DNA from: DATAOG01 sp963753685
Lineage (GTDB): Bacteria; Pseudomonadota; Alphaproteobacteria; Geminicoccales; Geminicoccaceae
Length of the DNA stretch: 64,000 bases
Direction of reading: 5' to 3'
Assembly: GCA_963753685.1 (NCBI GenBank)
Contig: CAVWDE010000008.1
Span: forward strand, 248,001 to 312,000
Shown: positions 54,917-63,147 of the stretch, piece by piece
How positions within the stretch are numbered: position 1 is the first letter of the stretch
How the letters are laid out: every line of letters begins with the position of its first letter
Made by a program: the position numbers and the translations under genes
Notes under the pieces: model-generated
What the model saw: only the letters and a program-made list of their open reading frames with translations
Databases searched by the model: none
Told to the model about the DNA's origin: nothing

Positions 54917-56407
54917 ATGGTTCAGCAAGCGGCCCGTCACCCGCGGCGGCGGACCAGCCCGACCGCAGCGGTCGCGGCGCCACCGGCGCCCGACCACAAG
55001 CACGCGTGGCTCGCCGCCCTGGTCGAATCGTCCTTCGATGCGATCCTGAGCAAGGACCTCGACGGCACGATCACCAGCTGGAACGCTGCCGCCGAGCGCA
55101 TGTACGGCCACCCGGCCGGCGAGGTGATCGGCCGCTCGATCGAGCTGATCGTGCCCCCGGACCGGTTCGACGAGCTGCGCGCGATGGACGAGCAGCTGGC
55201 GCGCGGCGAACGCGTCCTGCCGTTCGAGACGGTCCGCCTGACCCGGGACGGCCGGCGGATCGAGATCCAGCTCACCATGTCGCCGATCATCGACCGGCGC
55301 GGCGTGGTGGTCGGCGCGTCCGGCATCGGCCGCGACATCTCCGAGCGCCGGCGCGCCGAGCAACGGCAGAGGCGGCTGATCGAGGAGTTGAACCACCGGG
55401 TCAAGAACACGCTGGCGATCGCCCAGTCCCTGGCGGCCCAGAGCCTGCATCACAGCCCTTCGCCCGAGCATTTCGCGGACGCCTTCCGGGGCCGGCTGGC
55501 AGCGCTGGCCCAGGCGCACACCCTGCTCGCCGAGGCCGGCTGGGAGGGCGCCAGCCTGCACGACCTGCTCCGGGGCCAGCTCGCGCCGTACCGGACGCCG
55601 ATGAGTGGCCGGGTGACGATCCGGGGCGAGGACGTGGCGCTCGAGCCGAACGCCGTGGTCGCCCTCGGTCTCGCCCTGCACGAACTGACCACCAATGCCG
55701 CCACCCACGGCGCGCTCGCCAGCCCTGCGGGACGGATCGCCATCCGCACCCGGGTGCTGAGCGATGGCCGCGGCCGGCGCCTCGTGCTGAGCTGGCGCGA
55801 GCAGGGTGGGCCGCCGGTCCAGGAGGTGCGCCGGTCCGGCCTCGGCGAAATCATGATCGAGCGCGGCCTGGCGTACCAGCTCAAGGCCACCGTGGCGCTC
55901 GAGTTCCGGCCGGCGGGGGTGCATTGCCGGATCGAGCTGCCGCTCGCCGATGCGGCGCTGCCGAGCCGATCGGCGGCTGGTTGGGGAGTCCGGAGCTTGA
56001 CCGCAGCGGCTGAGCTGCAGGGCCTGCGGGTGCTCGTGGTCGAGGACGAGTTCCTGGTCTCGATGGACATCGAGCTCATGCTGCGCGAGCTCGGCTGTCA
56101 GGTCGTGGGGCCGATCGGCGACCTCGAAACCGCGCTGCGCGCCGCCAAGGAGCAGCCGCTCGACCTGGCGCTGCTCGACATCAACCTCGGCGGCCAGCCG
56201 GTCACCGCGGTCGCGGATGCCCTGGCGGCGCGCGCCGTGCCGTTCGCGCTCTGCACCGGTTACCGGCACGACCAGCTGTCCGGCCGCTATCCGGCGGCGC
56301 CCAAGCTGATGAAGCCGTTCCAGATCGGCGACCTGGCCAACGCCCTGCGCGCCGCCAGGGCCGCACCCGGGCCTGGATCCACCCCTACCGCGGGCTCGCC
56401 TGCTTAG
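54917..56407 (+). CDS. PAS / HWE histidine kinase with C-terminal receiver
   Basis: A 496-residue soluble hybrid kinase. A PAS domain (about 30-150: SSFDAILSKDLDGTITSWN) is followed by an HWE-type kinase with the phospho-His in LIEELNHRVKNTLAIAQSLA. The N box is HELTTNAATHGALA, and the W-x-E residues are in LSWREQGGPP. A receiver at about 370-480 has LVVEDEFLVSMDIELML and Asp in LALLDINLGG, and the Lys in PKLMKPFQ. It is common in the general stress and chemotaxis-like circuits of alphaproteobacteria. ATG 54917 follows GAGGGG. It overlaps the dppC-type gene end by 23 bp, convergently. Confidence 0.92.
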   Translation: MVQQAARHPRRRTSPTAAVAAPPAPDHKHAWLAALVESSFDAILSKDLDGTITSWNAAAERMYGHPAGEVIGRSIELIVPPDRFDELRAMDEQLARGERVLPFETVRLTRDGRRIEIQLTMSPIIDRRGVVVGASGIGRDISERRRAEQRQRRLIEELNHRVKNTLAIAQSLAAQSLHHSPSPEHFADAFRGRLAALAQAHTLLAEAGWEGASLHDLLRGQLAPYRTPMSGRVTIRGEDVALEPNAVVALGLALHELTTNAATHGALASPAGRIAIRTRVLSDGRGRRLVLSWREQGGPPVQEVRRSGLGEIMIERGLAYQLKATVALEFRPAGVHCRIELPLADAALPSRSAAGWGVRSLTAAAELQGLRVLVVEDEFLVSMDIELMLRELGCQVVGPIGDLETALRAAKEQPLDLALLDINLGGQPVTAVADALAARAVPFALCTGYRHDQLSGRYPAAPKLMKPFQIGDLANALRAARAAPGPGSTPTAGSPA

Positions 56408-57311
56408 GGTCGAGGACGTCGCGCAGACCGTCGCCCAAAAGGTTGAAGCCGAGCGCGACCACGAAGATCGCGATCCCGGGCATGGTCGCGACCCACCACT
56501 GATCGAGCAGGTACTGGCGGCCCGAGGAGATCATGGCGCCCCACTCGGGCAAGGGCGGTTGCGCGCCCAGTCCGAGAAAGCCGAGCCCGGCCGCGGTCAG
56601 GATGATGCCGGCCATGTCGAGGGTCAGGCGCACGATCAGGGACGACAGGCAAAGGGGCATGATGTGGCCCCAGATGATCCGCAGGCTGGAGGCGCCCTGC
56701 AGCCGGATCGCGGCGATGAAGTCGGAGTTGCGCACGGTCAGCGTCTCGGCGCGCGCGATCCGGGCGTAGGGCGGCCAGGCGGTGATCGCGATCGCGGTGA
56801 TCGCGTTGCCGATCCCCGGACCGAGCGCGGCGACGAAGGCGAGCGCCAGAATCAGGCGCGGAAACGCGAGAAAAATGTCGGTGATCCGCATCAGGACCGT
56901 GTCGAGCCAGCCGCCGACGTAGCCCGCGACCGTGCCGACCAGGAGACCGATGGGGCCGACCATGATCACCACCAGGCCGACGATATAGAGGGTCAGGCGG
57001 GCGCCGTAGAGGACCCGCGAGTAGATGTCGCGCCCGAGCTCGTCGGTGCCGAGCCAGTGGGCGGCGGACGGCGGTTGCAGGCGGTCGGCCAGGACCTGCT
57101 GGATCGGCGAGCCGGTCGCGAGCCAGGGGGCGAGCGCTGCGACCAGGAGCAGGCTCGCGACGATGCCGAGGCCGACCATGGCGAGCGGGTTGCGGGCGAA
57201 GGCGTGCCAGGCGAGATACGCCCGTCCGAGCCGCGCCTGCAGCCCAGAGGCCGGCGTCTCCGACAGCAGCCAGGCACGAGCCCCCATGCGGTTTGACACA
57301 ATGACCGCCAT
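56385..57311 (-). CDS. Peptide ABC transporter permease (DppC-type)
   Basis: A 308-residue permease with six transmembrane helices. The BPD inner-membrane motif (EAA-like) is in RAETLTVRNSDFIAAIRLQG. It starts with the usual DppC N-terminal region LAWHAFARNPLAMVGLGIV and the GTDELGRDIYSRVLYGARLTL signature of oligopeptide permeases. No ATPase gene follows it immediately. A methyltransferase lies 17 bp upstream, and the DppB-type partner is further upstream. Confidence 0.93.
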   Translation of the reverse strand: MAVIVSNRMGARAWLLSETPASGLQARLGRAYLAWHAFARNPLAMVGLGIVASLLLVAALAPWLATGSPIQQVLADRLQPPSAAHWLGTDELGRDIYSRVLYGARLTLYIVGLVVIMVGPIGLLVGTVAGYVGGWLDTVLMRITDIFLAFPRLILALAFVAALGPGIGNAITAIAITAWPPYARIARAETLTVRNSDFIAAIRLQGASSLRIIWGHIMPLCLSSLIVRLTLDMAGIILTAAGLGFLGLGAQPPLPEWGAMISSGRQYLLDQWWVATMPGIAIFVVALGFNLLGDGLRDVLDPKQASPR

Positions 57312-57328
57312 CGCAGGCTGTCCGCCGC

Positions 57329-58126
57329 TTACGCCTGCGGGACCTCACCGCGCACCGCGAAGGCGCGGGCGGTCAGCGCGATCCGGCCGCTGGCGTCGAC
57401 CGGCAGCACCGACCGCAGCCGATCGCGGAGCGCCGTCCGGTGGCTCTCCGGCAGGCTCATGCAGTAGCCGGGCGCCGGACCCTGACCGCCGAGGAACGGC
57501 GACCAGTAGTCGTCGAAGTCGGCGAACACGGTCGGCACGTCGATCGTGGTCGTCCTGACCGCCTGCAGGCCGGCTGCGGTCAGCAGCTCCGCGAGCGGCC
57601 CCGGTCGACAGAGCGGAAAGCGCACCGCCTCGTCGAGCGCCTGCGCCGCCGGGTCGAGGGCGACCGCCGCGTCCCAGAAATAGCGCATGAGCTGCATCCC
57701 GTCGGCGTAGTCCCAGACGTAGAAGGCGACCGTGCCGCCCGGCCGGACCACGCGACGCATTTCGCCGACCGCCCGCACCGGCGCCGGCACGAAGTTGAGC
57801 ACCAATCCGGAGACCGCGACGTCGACGGCGCCATCGGCGAGCGGCAGGGCCTCTGCGGCGCCGGGCTCGAAGCGGGCGCGAGGGTCCTCCAGAAGCGCGC
57901 GCGCCACAGCGAGGAAGCCGTCGGACGGATCGACGCCGATCAGGGCCTTGGGGTCGGCGGCGGCCAGGATGCTCCCACTTAGCGCGCCGGTGCCGCAGCC
58001 GACGTCGAGCCAGTCGAGGCCGGCTGGCCGGTCGAGCCAGGTGAGAAAGTCGCGCGCCACCAGCCGGCTCCAGCGGCCAACGTAACGCTCGTAAGGATCG
58101 CCTGCCGCCCAGGTGTCGATGCTCAT
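57329..58126 (-). CDS. Class I SAM-dependent methyltransferase
   Basis: A 265-residue SAM methyltransferase. Motif I is LDWLDVGCGTGALSGSIL, with GVDPSDGFLAVARA as motif II-like and AVSGLVLNFVPAPVRAVGEM, RRVVRPGGTVAFYVWDY as motifs III to IV. The family is of UbiE or similar small-molecule type. ATG 58126 (MSIDTWAAG) is preferred over an upstream Met. It is located between the dppB-type and dppC-type permease genes on the same strand, which is unusual. Its substrate cannot be inferred. Confidence 0.9.
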   Translation of the reverse strand: MSIDTWAAGDPYERYVGRWSRLVARDFLTWLDRPAGLDWLDVGCGTGALSGSILAAADPKALIGVDPSDGFLAVARALLEDPRARFEPGAAEALPLADGAVDVAVSGLVLNFVPAPVRAVGEMRRVVRPGGTVAFYVWDYADGMQLMRYFWDAAVALDPAAQALDEAVRFPLCRPGPLAELLTAAGLQAVRTTTIDVPTVFADFDDYWSPFLGGQGPAPGYCMSLPESHRTALRDRLRSVLPVDASGRIALTARAFAVRGEVPQA

Positions 58127-58186
58127 CTCAGCCCAACTCGGAGCTTGGCGTTCCCAGCGAACGCGCCGCCCCATCATACGCTGGTC

Positions 58187-58284
58187 CTAACTCGCAAGCA
58201 CGGGCTCCGGCGGGCGCTGGCGCAGAAACTCGAGCGACGCCAGGTGCGGCCTGCGAGCGCGCCCGAGCTGTCGACCTGGATCAC
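58187..58284 (-). pseudogene. Remnant of a PIN-domain (VapC-like) toxin
   Basis: GTG 58284 overlaps the antitoxin stop (GTGA) as in toxin-antitoxin operons. It begins VIQVDSSGALAG, like a PIN toxin's first strand. Only about 36 codons remain in that frame. In another frame the stretch RPHLASLEFLRQRPPEPVLAS and a TAG at 58187-58189 resemble a toxin C-terminus. The middle of a usual toxin of about 130 residues is missing. Confidence 0.4.
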
Positions 58285-58472
58285 CGGTCCTCGCGCAAGT
58301 GATCGAGGTCGGCCAGGAGCTCCGCCAGCGTCATCACGCCTGCGGGCGATGCCCGCCTCGGCGCACCGGGCGGCAAGACTGCCGGGGTGATCAAGCCCTC
58401 GCGGACGCCCCGCGCGAGCAGTACGCGTTCCCTGAGCTTGTTCTTGGGGACTTTGATGCCGGCGGCGCGCAT
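58281..58472 (-). pseudogene. Decayed Phd/YefM-type antitoxin
   Basis: A 63-residue ORF beginning MRAAGIKVPKNKLRERVLLARG, which looks like the start of a Phd/YefM antitoxin (usually MRAAGIKxLKNxLSEYVRLA). The middle, where the family has a G-E-x-V-L-V-T-D-R strand, is replaced by GLITPAVLPPGAP. The end (LAELLADLDHLREDR) looks intact. This suggests a decayed gene; function is doubtful. Confidence 0.45.
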
Positions 58473-58495
58473 GGTTCCGGAAGCCACCTGTCAAC

Positions 58496-59512
58496 TCAGC
58501 GCGCACGCGGATCGAGCACGCGATAAAGAACATCGGAGAGGATGTTCAGGCCGATGAACACTGAGCCGACCACGATCGTGCCGCCGAGCACCGCGTTCAT
58601 GTCGGCGTTGAGCAGCGAGTTGGTGATGTAGAAGCCGATGCCGGGCCAGGCGAACACGGTCTCGGTCAGCACCGAGCCCTCGAGCAGGTTGGCATAGGAC
58701 AGCGCGATCACGGTGACCAGCGGCACGGCCGTGTTGCCGAGCGCGTGGCGCCAGATCACCCGGGTCTCGGACAGGCCCTTGACCCGCGCCGTGGTGATGT
58801 ACTCCTGACCCAACTGGTCGATCATGAAGCTCCGGGTCATGCGTGCGACGTAGGCGAGCGAGTAGTAGCCGAGCAGCGAGGCGGGCAGGATCAGGTGCGA
58901 GAGCGCGTTGCGGAACACGTCCCACTCGCGGGCGAGCGCGGAATCGATCAGGATCACGCCGGTTACGGGCTCGACCAGGCCGTCGTAGAACACGTCCAGC
59001 CGGCCCGGGCCCGCGACCCAGTCGAGCCGGGCGTAGAACACCAGCAGGCCGACCAGGCCGAGCCAGAAGATCGGCACCGAATAGCCGACCAGGCCCACCA
59101 GCCGGATCGCGTGGTCGACCAGGCGGCCCTGCCAGACCGCCGCGGCGACCCCCATCGGCACGCCCAGGAACACGCCCAGGAGGGTCGCCAGCGTCGCCAG
59201 CTCCAGGGTCGCCGGAAAGACCCGCCGGATGTCGGCGAGCACCGGGTTGGCGGTCAGCACCGACTTGCCGAAATCGCCGTGCAGGACGGCGCCGACGTAG
59301 ATCACGAACTGCTGCCAGAGCGGCTTGTCGAGGCCGAGCTGGATCTTGACCTGCTCGTAGACGTCCTGGGGCGCGCGGTCGCCGACCGCGGCCAGCACCG
59401 GATCGATCGGCACCACGCGGCCGATCAGGAAGGTGACCAGCAACAGGCCGAGGAAGGTGCAGCCGAGCGTCAGGACCAGCTTCAGTGCTGTGACCAACGG
59501 GCGCTTGGTCAT
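58496..59512 (-). CDS. Peptide ABC transporter permease (DppB-type)
   Basis: A 338-residue permease with six transmembrane helices. The DppB signature is PATLELATLATLLGVFLGVPMGV, and the cytoplasmic EAA-like loop is ARVKGLSETRVIWRHALGNT. The start MTKRPLVTALKLVLTLG (ATG 59512) is where the first helix begins. Most of the upstream 59513-59882 region has no gene. No substrate-binding protein gene is found upstream or elsewhere in the window. Confidence 0.92.
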   Translation of the reverse strand: MTKRPLVTALKLVLTLGCTFLGLLLVTFLIGRVVPIDPVLAAVGDRAPQDVYEQVKIQLGLDKPLWQQFVIYVGAVLHGDFGKSVLTANPVLADIRRVFPATLELATLATLLGVFLGVPMGVAAAVWQGRLVDHAIRLVGLVGYSVPIFWLGLVGLLVFYARLDWVAGPGRLDVFYDGLVEPVTGVILIDSALAREWDVFRNALSHLILPASLLGYYSLAYVARMTRSFMIDQLGQEYITTARVKGLSETRVIWRHALGNTAVPLVTVIALSYANLLEGSVLTETVFAWPGIGFYITNSLLNADMNAVLGGTIVVGSVFIGLNILSDVLYRVLDPRAR

Positions 59513-59882
59513 CGGCCAAGGTCCAGCATCACGTCCTGCGGCGCGCGCCGGCTTCGCTGCGAGGTGGGGCGCGCGCGGGGCTCCGGTCGGGATTTGTATC
59601 AGCGCGCGACCCGGTTCGCCAAGGCCGCGCGCCGTGATCGCCTGAGGCGAGGCCGGTGCCGGCTCACTACAAGTTGATCGCATTCCCGAAAGCCCGCAAC
59701 CGCCGCGAGCGGCCTCGGCATACACCCCTGCGCGCGGCGGGCGGGTCCCGCGGCCGGGGTCGAATTTCGCGGCGCAAGCCGATTTTTCGTATGGTGATCA
59801 CTGTGGGTCGTGCCTAGAATGATTCTCATCCGTGCGGCGCGCGGGCGGAGCGCGTCCTGAGCACAGGGAGGACAGTCCGATC
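59513..59882. other. Divergent promoter region between dppB-type and iorA-like genes
   Basis: A gene-free divergent stretch. The half nearest the plus-strand gene has a -10-like TAGAAT (59815-59820), but no good -35 was found. ATGATTCTCAT (59818-59828) has a partial resemblance to iron-regulator boxes, which I do not claim. GGGAGGAC (59866-59873) is a strong ribosome site for the next gene. Confidence 0.35.
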
Positions 59883-60335
59883 ATGGTTAAGGTTAACGTC
59901 AACGGCGCCGATCACCAGTACGACGGCGACCCCAACATGCCTCTGCTCTGGTTCGTTCGCGACGAGCTCGGGCTACCCGGTACGAAGTTCGGTTGCGGCG
60001 CCGGTCTGTGCGGCGCCTGCACGGTTCATCTCAATGGCGAGGCCGTACGCTCCTGCATGACCACGCTCGCCGATGCCGCGGGCAAGAAGGTGGTCACGAT
60101 CGAAGGTCTGAGCTCCGACGGCAATCATCCGGTCCAGATCGCCTGGCGCGAGCTGAGCGTGCCGCAGTGTGGTTTCTGCCAGGCCGGCCAGATCATGCAG
60201 GCGTCAGGCCTGCTGGCGCAAAATCAATCACCGTCGGACGCCGAGATTCTCGAGGCGATGTCCGGGAACATCTGCCGGTGCGGATGCTACCAGCGGATCG
60301 TCGGGGCGGTCCGGCAAGCGGCGACGGGAGCGTGA
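59883..60335 (+). CDS. (2Fe-2S) subunit of a molybdenum hydroxylase (IorA-like)
   Basis: A 150-residue ferredoxin-like subunit with two [2Fe-2S] clusters. The N-terminal cluster motif is CGAGLCGACTVHLNG, and the C-terminal helical domain has CGFCQAGQIMQA and CRCGCYQR. The start MVKVNVNG (ATG 59883) is preceded by GGGAGGAC. Typical partner of a large molybdopterin subunit, encoded 4 bp downstream. The pair resembles isoquinoline 1-oxidoreductase or aldehyde oxidoreductases. It is probably exported together with the Tat-signalled large subunit. Confidence 0.95.
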   Translation: MVKVNVNGADHQYDGDPNMPLLWFVRDELGLPGTKFGCGAGLCGACTVHLNGEAVRSCMTTLADAAGKKVVTIEGLSSDGNHPVQIAWRELSVPQCGFCQAGQIMQASGLLAQNQSPSDAEILEAMSGNICRCGCYQRIVGAVRQAATGA

Positions 60336-60339
60336 TCCG

Positions 60340-62688
60340 ATGTTGCACAATCTGAACAAGCACCTCGGGTCGGTCATCCAGCCCGCGGCCGAGCGCGTCC
60401 TGATCGAGAATGTCAGCCGGCGCAGGTTCCTCAAGGGCACGGCGTCGGGGGCGGGCCTGATCGTCGCCATGCAGTTCGTGCCCTTCAACGCGGCCGAGGC
60501 GTTCGAGCCGTACCACACCGGCGGCTCCGACATGCCGAACGGCCTGGTCACCGACCCGCACGTGTTCGTCTCGATCGCGCCTGACGGCACCGTGACCCTG
60601 GTCGCCCACCGCTCCGAGATGGGCACCGGCTCGCGCACCAGCCTGCCGATGGTGATCGCCGACGAGATGGAGGCCGACTGGAGCCGGGTGAAGATCGTCC
60701 AGGCGCCGGGCGACGAGCCCAAGTACGGCAACCAGGACACCGACGGCTCGCGCAGCATGCGCCATCACATCCAGCCGATGCGCCAGATGGGCTGCGCCGT
60801 GCGCCAGATGCTCGAGCAGGCGGCGGCCGCGAAGTGGGGCGTCAAGGTCGGCCAGGTCAAGGCGGTCCTCCACGAGGTCGTCGATCAGGCGTCCGGCAAC
60901 AAGCTTGGCTACGGCGAGCTGGCCGAGGCCGCGATGGCCCTGCCGGTGCCGCCGTTCGAGCAGCTCAGGTTCAAGGACGAGAGCCAGTTCCGCTACATCG
61001 GCAAGGGCGAGGTGCAGATCTATGATCTGCACGACATCACCACTGGCAAGGCGGTCTATGCTGCCGACCACAGTTTGCCGGGCCAGCTGTACGGGGTGGT
61101 CGCGCGGCCGCCGGTGGTCGGCGGCAAGGTCAAGTCGGTCGACAGCTCGGCCGCCGAGAAGATGCCGGGGGTCGTGAAGATCGTCCAGATCCCGGGGATC
61201 ACCCTGCCGGCGAAGTTCGCGTCGCTCGGCGGCGTCGCGGTGGTCGCCAAGAATACCTGGCAGGCGATCCAGGCGCGCGACGCGCTCAAGATCGAATGGG
61301 ACGACGGTCCGCACGGCTCCTACAACACCGAGCAGTATCACAAGGAGATGTCGGCGACCGCGGCCCAGCCCGGCAAGGTGATCCGCAACCAGGGCGACGT
61401 CGATGCCGCCTTCGCGAGCGCGGCCAAGACGTTCACCCAGGAATACTATCAGCCGCACATGGCGCACGTGGCCATGGAGCCGCCGGCGGCGCTGGTCAGC
61501 GTCAGCGGCGACAAGTGCGACATCTGGGCCTGCGTCCAGAGCCCCTGGGGCACGCGCAACGATGTCGCCACCCTGCTCGGCATCCCGGTCGAGAAGGTGA
61601 CGGTCAACGTCACCCTGCTGGGCGGCGGTTTCGGCCGTAAGTCGCAGTGCGACTTCGTCCAGGAGGCGGCGATCCTGTCCAAGGCGGTCGGCAAGCCGGT
61701 GCGGGTGCAGTGGACCCGTGAGGACGACATCCAGCACGCCTTCTACCACACCACCTCGGTCGAGCGGATCGAGGCGGCGATCGACGACAGCGGCAAGGTC
61801 ACCGGCTGGCGCCATCGCAGCGTCGCGCCCTCGATCATCTCAACCTTCAAGCCGGACGATGGCTACCAGTTCCCGATCGAGTACGGCATGGGCTTGGCCG
61901 ACATGCCATTCGAGATCCCGAACGTGCGCTGCGAGAACGGCAAGGCCATGGCGCACACCCGGATCGGCTGGTTCCGCTCGGTCTCGAACATCCCGCGGGC
62001 GTTCGCGATCCAGTCGTTCGCGGCGGAGCTCGCCAATGAGCTCGGCAAGGATCAAAAGGAGTTCCTGCTCGAGCTGATCGGGACGCCGCGGATCATCGAT
62101 CCCAAGGCCGTCGGCATGCCGGCCGACCTCTGGGATTACGGCGAGGAGTACTCTGTCTACCCGATCGACACCGGCCGGTTGCGCAATGTGGTCGAGGTCG
62201 CGGCCGGGGGTGCCGGCTGGGGCATGAAGCTGCCCAAGGGCGAGGGGCTCGGCATCGCCGTGCACCGCAGCTTCGTGAGCTACATCGCGCAGTGCGTGCA
62301 TGTCCGGGTCGACAAGGACGGCAACGTGCGCGTGCCCGAGGTGCACACCGCGATCGACTGCGGCTTCGCGGCCAATCCGGAGCGGATCCGCTCGCAGATC
62401 GAAGGTGCGGCAGTCATGGGCATGACGATCGCCATGAAGAGTGCCATCACCTACGACAAGGGGCGGGTGCAGCAGAGCAACTACAACGACTACGACGTCG
62501 TGCGCTGCGACAACTTCCCCGAGCTGGTCGTGACGCACATCATCCCGCATCCGTTCTCGGTGCATGCATCAGGTGTCGGCGAGCCGGGCGTGCCGCCCTT
62601 CGCGCCGGCATTCTACAACGCGATCTTCAACGCCACGGGCAAGCGCTTCCGCGCGCTGCCGCTCGGCGATCAAATGACGAAGGCCTGA
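60340..62688 (+). CDS. Molybdopterin-binding subunit of a molybdenum hydroxylase (IorB-like)
   Basis: A 782-residue large subunit. A Tat signal (SRRRFLKGTASGAGLIVAM) at about 26-44 indicates export to the periplasm as a folded complex. Molybdopterin-binding stretches include SPWGTRNDVATLLGIP, LLGGGFGRKSQCDFVQEA and SVHASGVGEPGVPPFAPA, with the catalytic Glu in GVGEPG. It belongs to the xanthine dehydrogenase-fold, single-chain IorB-type enzymes. No cytochrome subunit follows, so electron acceptor is unknown. It ends just before a strong terminator. The start ATG 60340 is 4 bp after the small subunit stop. Confidence 0.95.
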   Translation: MLHNLNKHLGSVIQPAAERVLIENVSRRRFLKGTASGAGLIVAMQFVPFNAAEAFEPYHTGGSDMPNGLVTDPHVFVSIAPDGTVTLVAHRSEMGTGSRTSLPMVIADEMEADWSRVKIVQAPGDEPKYGNQDTDGSRSMRHHIQPMRQMGCAVRQMLEQAAAAKWGVKVGQVKAVLHEVVDQASGNKLGYGELAEAAMALPVPPFEQLRFKDESQFRYIGKGEVQIYDLHDITTGKAVYAADHSLPGQLYGVVARPPVVGGKVKSVDSSAAEKMPGVVKIVQIPGITLPAKFASLGGVAVVAKNTWQAIQARDALKIEWDDGPHGSYNTEQYHKEMSATAAQPGKVIRNQGDVDAAFASAAKTFTQEYYQPHMAHVAMEPPAALVSVSGDKCDIWACVQSPWGTRNDVATLLGIPVEKVTVNVTLLGGGFGRKSQCDFVQEAAILSKAVGKPVRVQWTREDDIQHAFYHTTSVERIEAAIDDSGKVTGWRHRSVAPSIISTFKPDDGYQFPIEYGMGLADMPFEIPNVRCENGKAMAHTRIGWFRSVSNIPRAFAIQSFAAELANELGKDQKEFLLELIGTPRIIDPKAVGMPADLWDYGEEYSVYPIDTGRLRNVVEVAAGGAGWGMKLPKGEGLGIAVHRSFVSYIAQCVHVRVDKDGNVRVPEVHTAIDCGFAANPERIRSQIEGAAVMGMTIAMKSAITYDKGRVQQSNYNDYDVVRCDNFPELVVTHIIPHPFSVHASGVGEPGVPPFAPAFYNAIFNATGKRFRALPLGDQMTKA

Positions 62689-62712
62689 TCAGGCTCTCCA
62701 CTGCAACGCGGC

Positions 62713-62744
62713 GGGGCCGACCTTAGGGTCGGCCCCTTTTTTTT
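62713..62744 (+). terminator. Intrinsic terminator after the molybdenum hydroxylase genes
   Basis: GGGGCCGACC (62713-62722), a TTAG loop and GGTCGGCCCC (62727-62736) form a perfect 10-bp stem followed by eight T (62737-62744). It is the clearest rho-independent terminator in the window and ends the iorAB-like operon. Confidence 0.95.
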
Positions 62745-62915
62745 GCCTCGCCGTCCCGGCTCGAACGCGCGGGAGCGCGTGCTCGGGAGCCGGTGAGCAC
62801 CCGGCGAGGTGTGGCGTCCGCGAAACTGCCCAGATTTAAGGCTGGCCGGCGCCGGCCTGATCAAAATTTATGCAGTCCCGACGCCGGTGTCACGCACCCA
62901 ACGATCTCACACCCC

Positions 62916-62930
62916 TGGCACGAAAATTGA
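62916..62930 (+). promoter_or_regulatory. Candidate sigma54 promoter for amtB
   Basis: TGGCACGAAAATTGA matches the sigma54 consensus TGGCACG-N4-TTGC with one mismatch in the -12 element (TTGA for TTGC). It lies about 218 bp upstream of amtB, which fits nitrogen control by NtrC. No clear NtrC enhancer was identified. The remaining 62745-63147 region holds no convincing gene, and glnK is not present before amtB. Confidence 0.5.
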
Positions 62931-63147
62931 AGGACGGTGGCGACTCCCGGGCGTCCAAGCGACCGCGGGTCGGACAACTGGCCAGGACCCAAGCAAACCG
63001 AGAGGGCGAGGATGACAGTCGGCATGGCGATCGTCGAACCTGCGAAGTCGGAGCCAGTTCACCCAGCATCGAACAGTCAGGCCGGCAGGGCCGGGCGCGA
63101 GCGGACCGGCGCGACCGGTTGGTATGCCATTTAGGGGAGAGGTGACG

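Noticed and set aside
60193..61815. 540-codon frame opposite the molybdenum hydroxylase
   Set aside because: Antisense to a well-supported gene with all expected motifs.
62890..62910. NtrC-like GGTG/GCACC repeat before the sigma54-like site
   Set aside because: Arm spacing and orientation do not fit the NtrC consensus.
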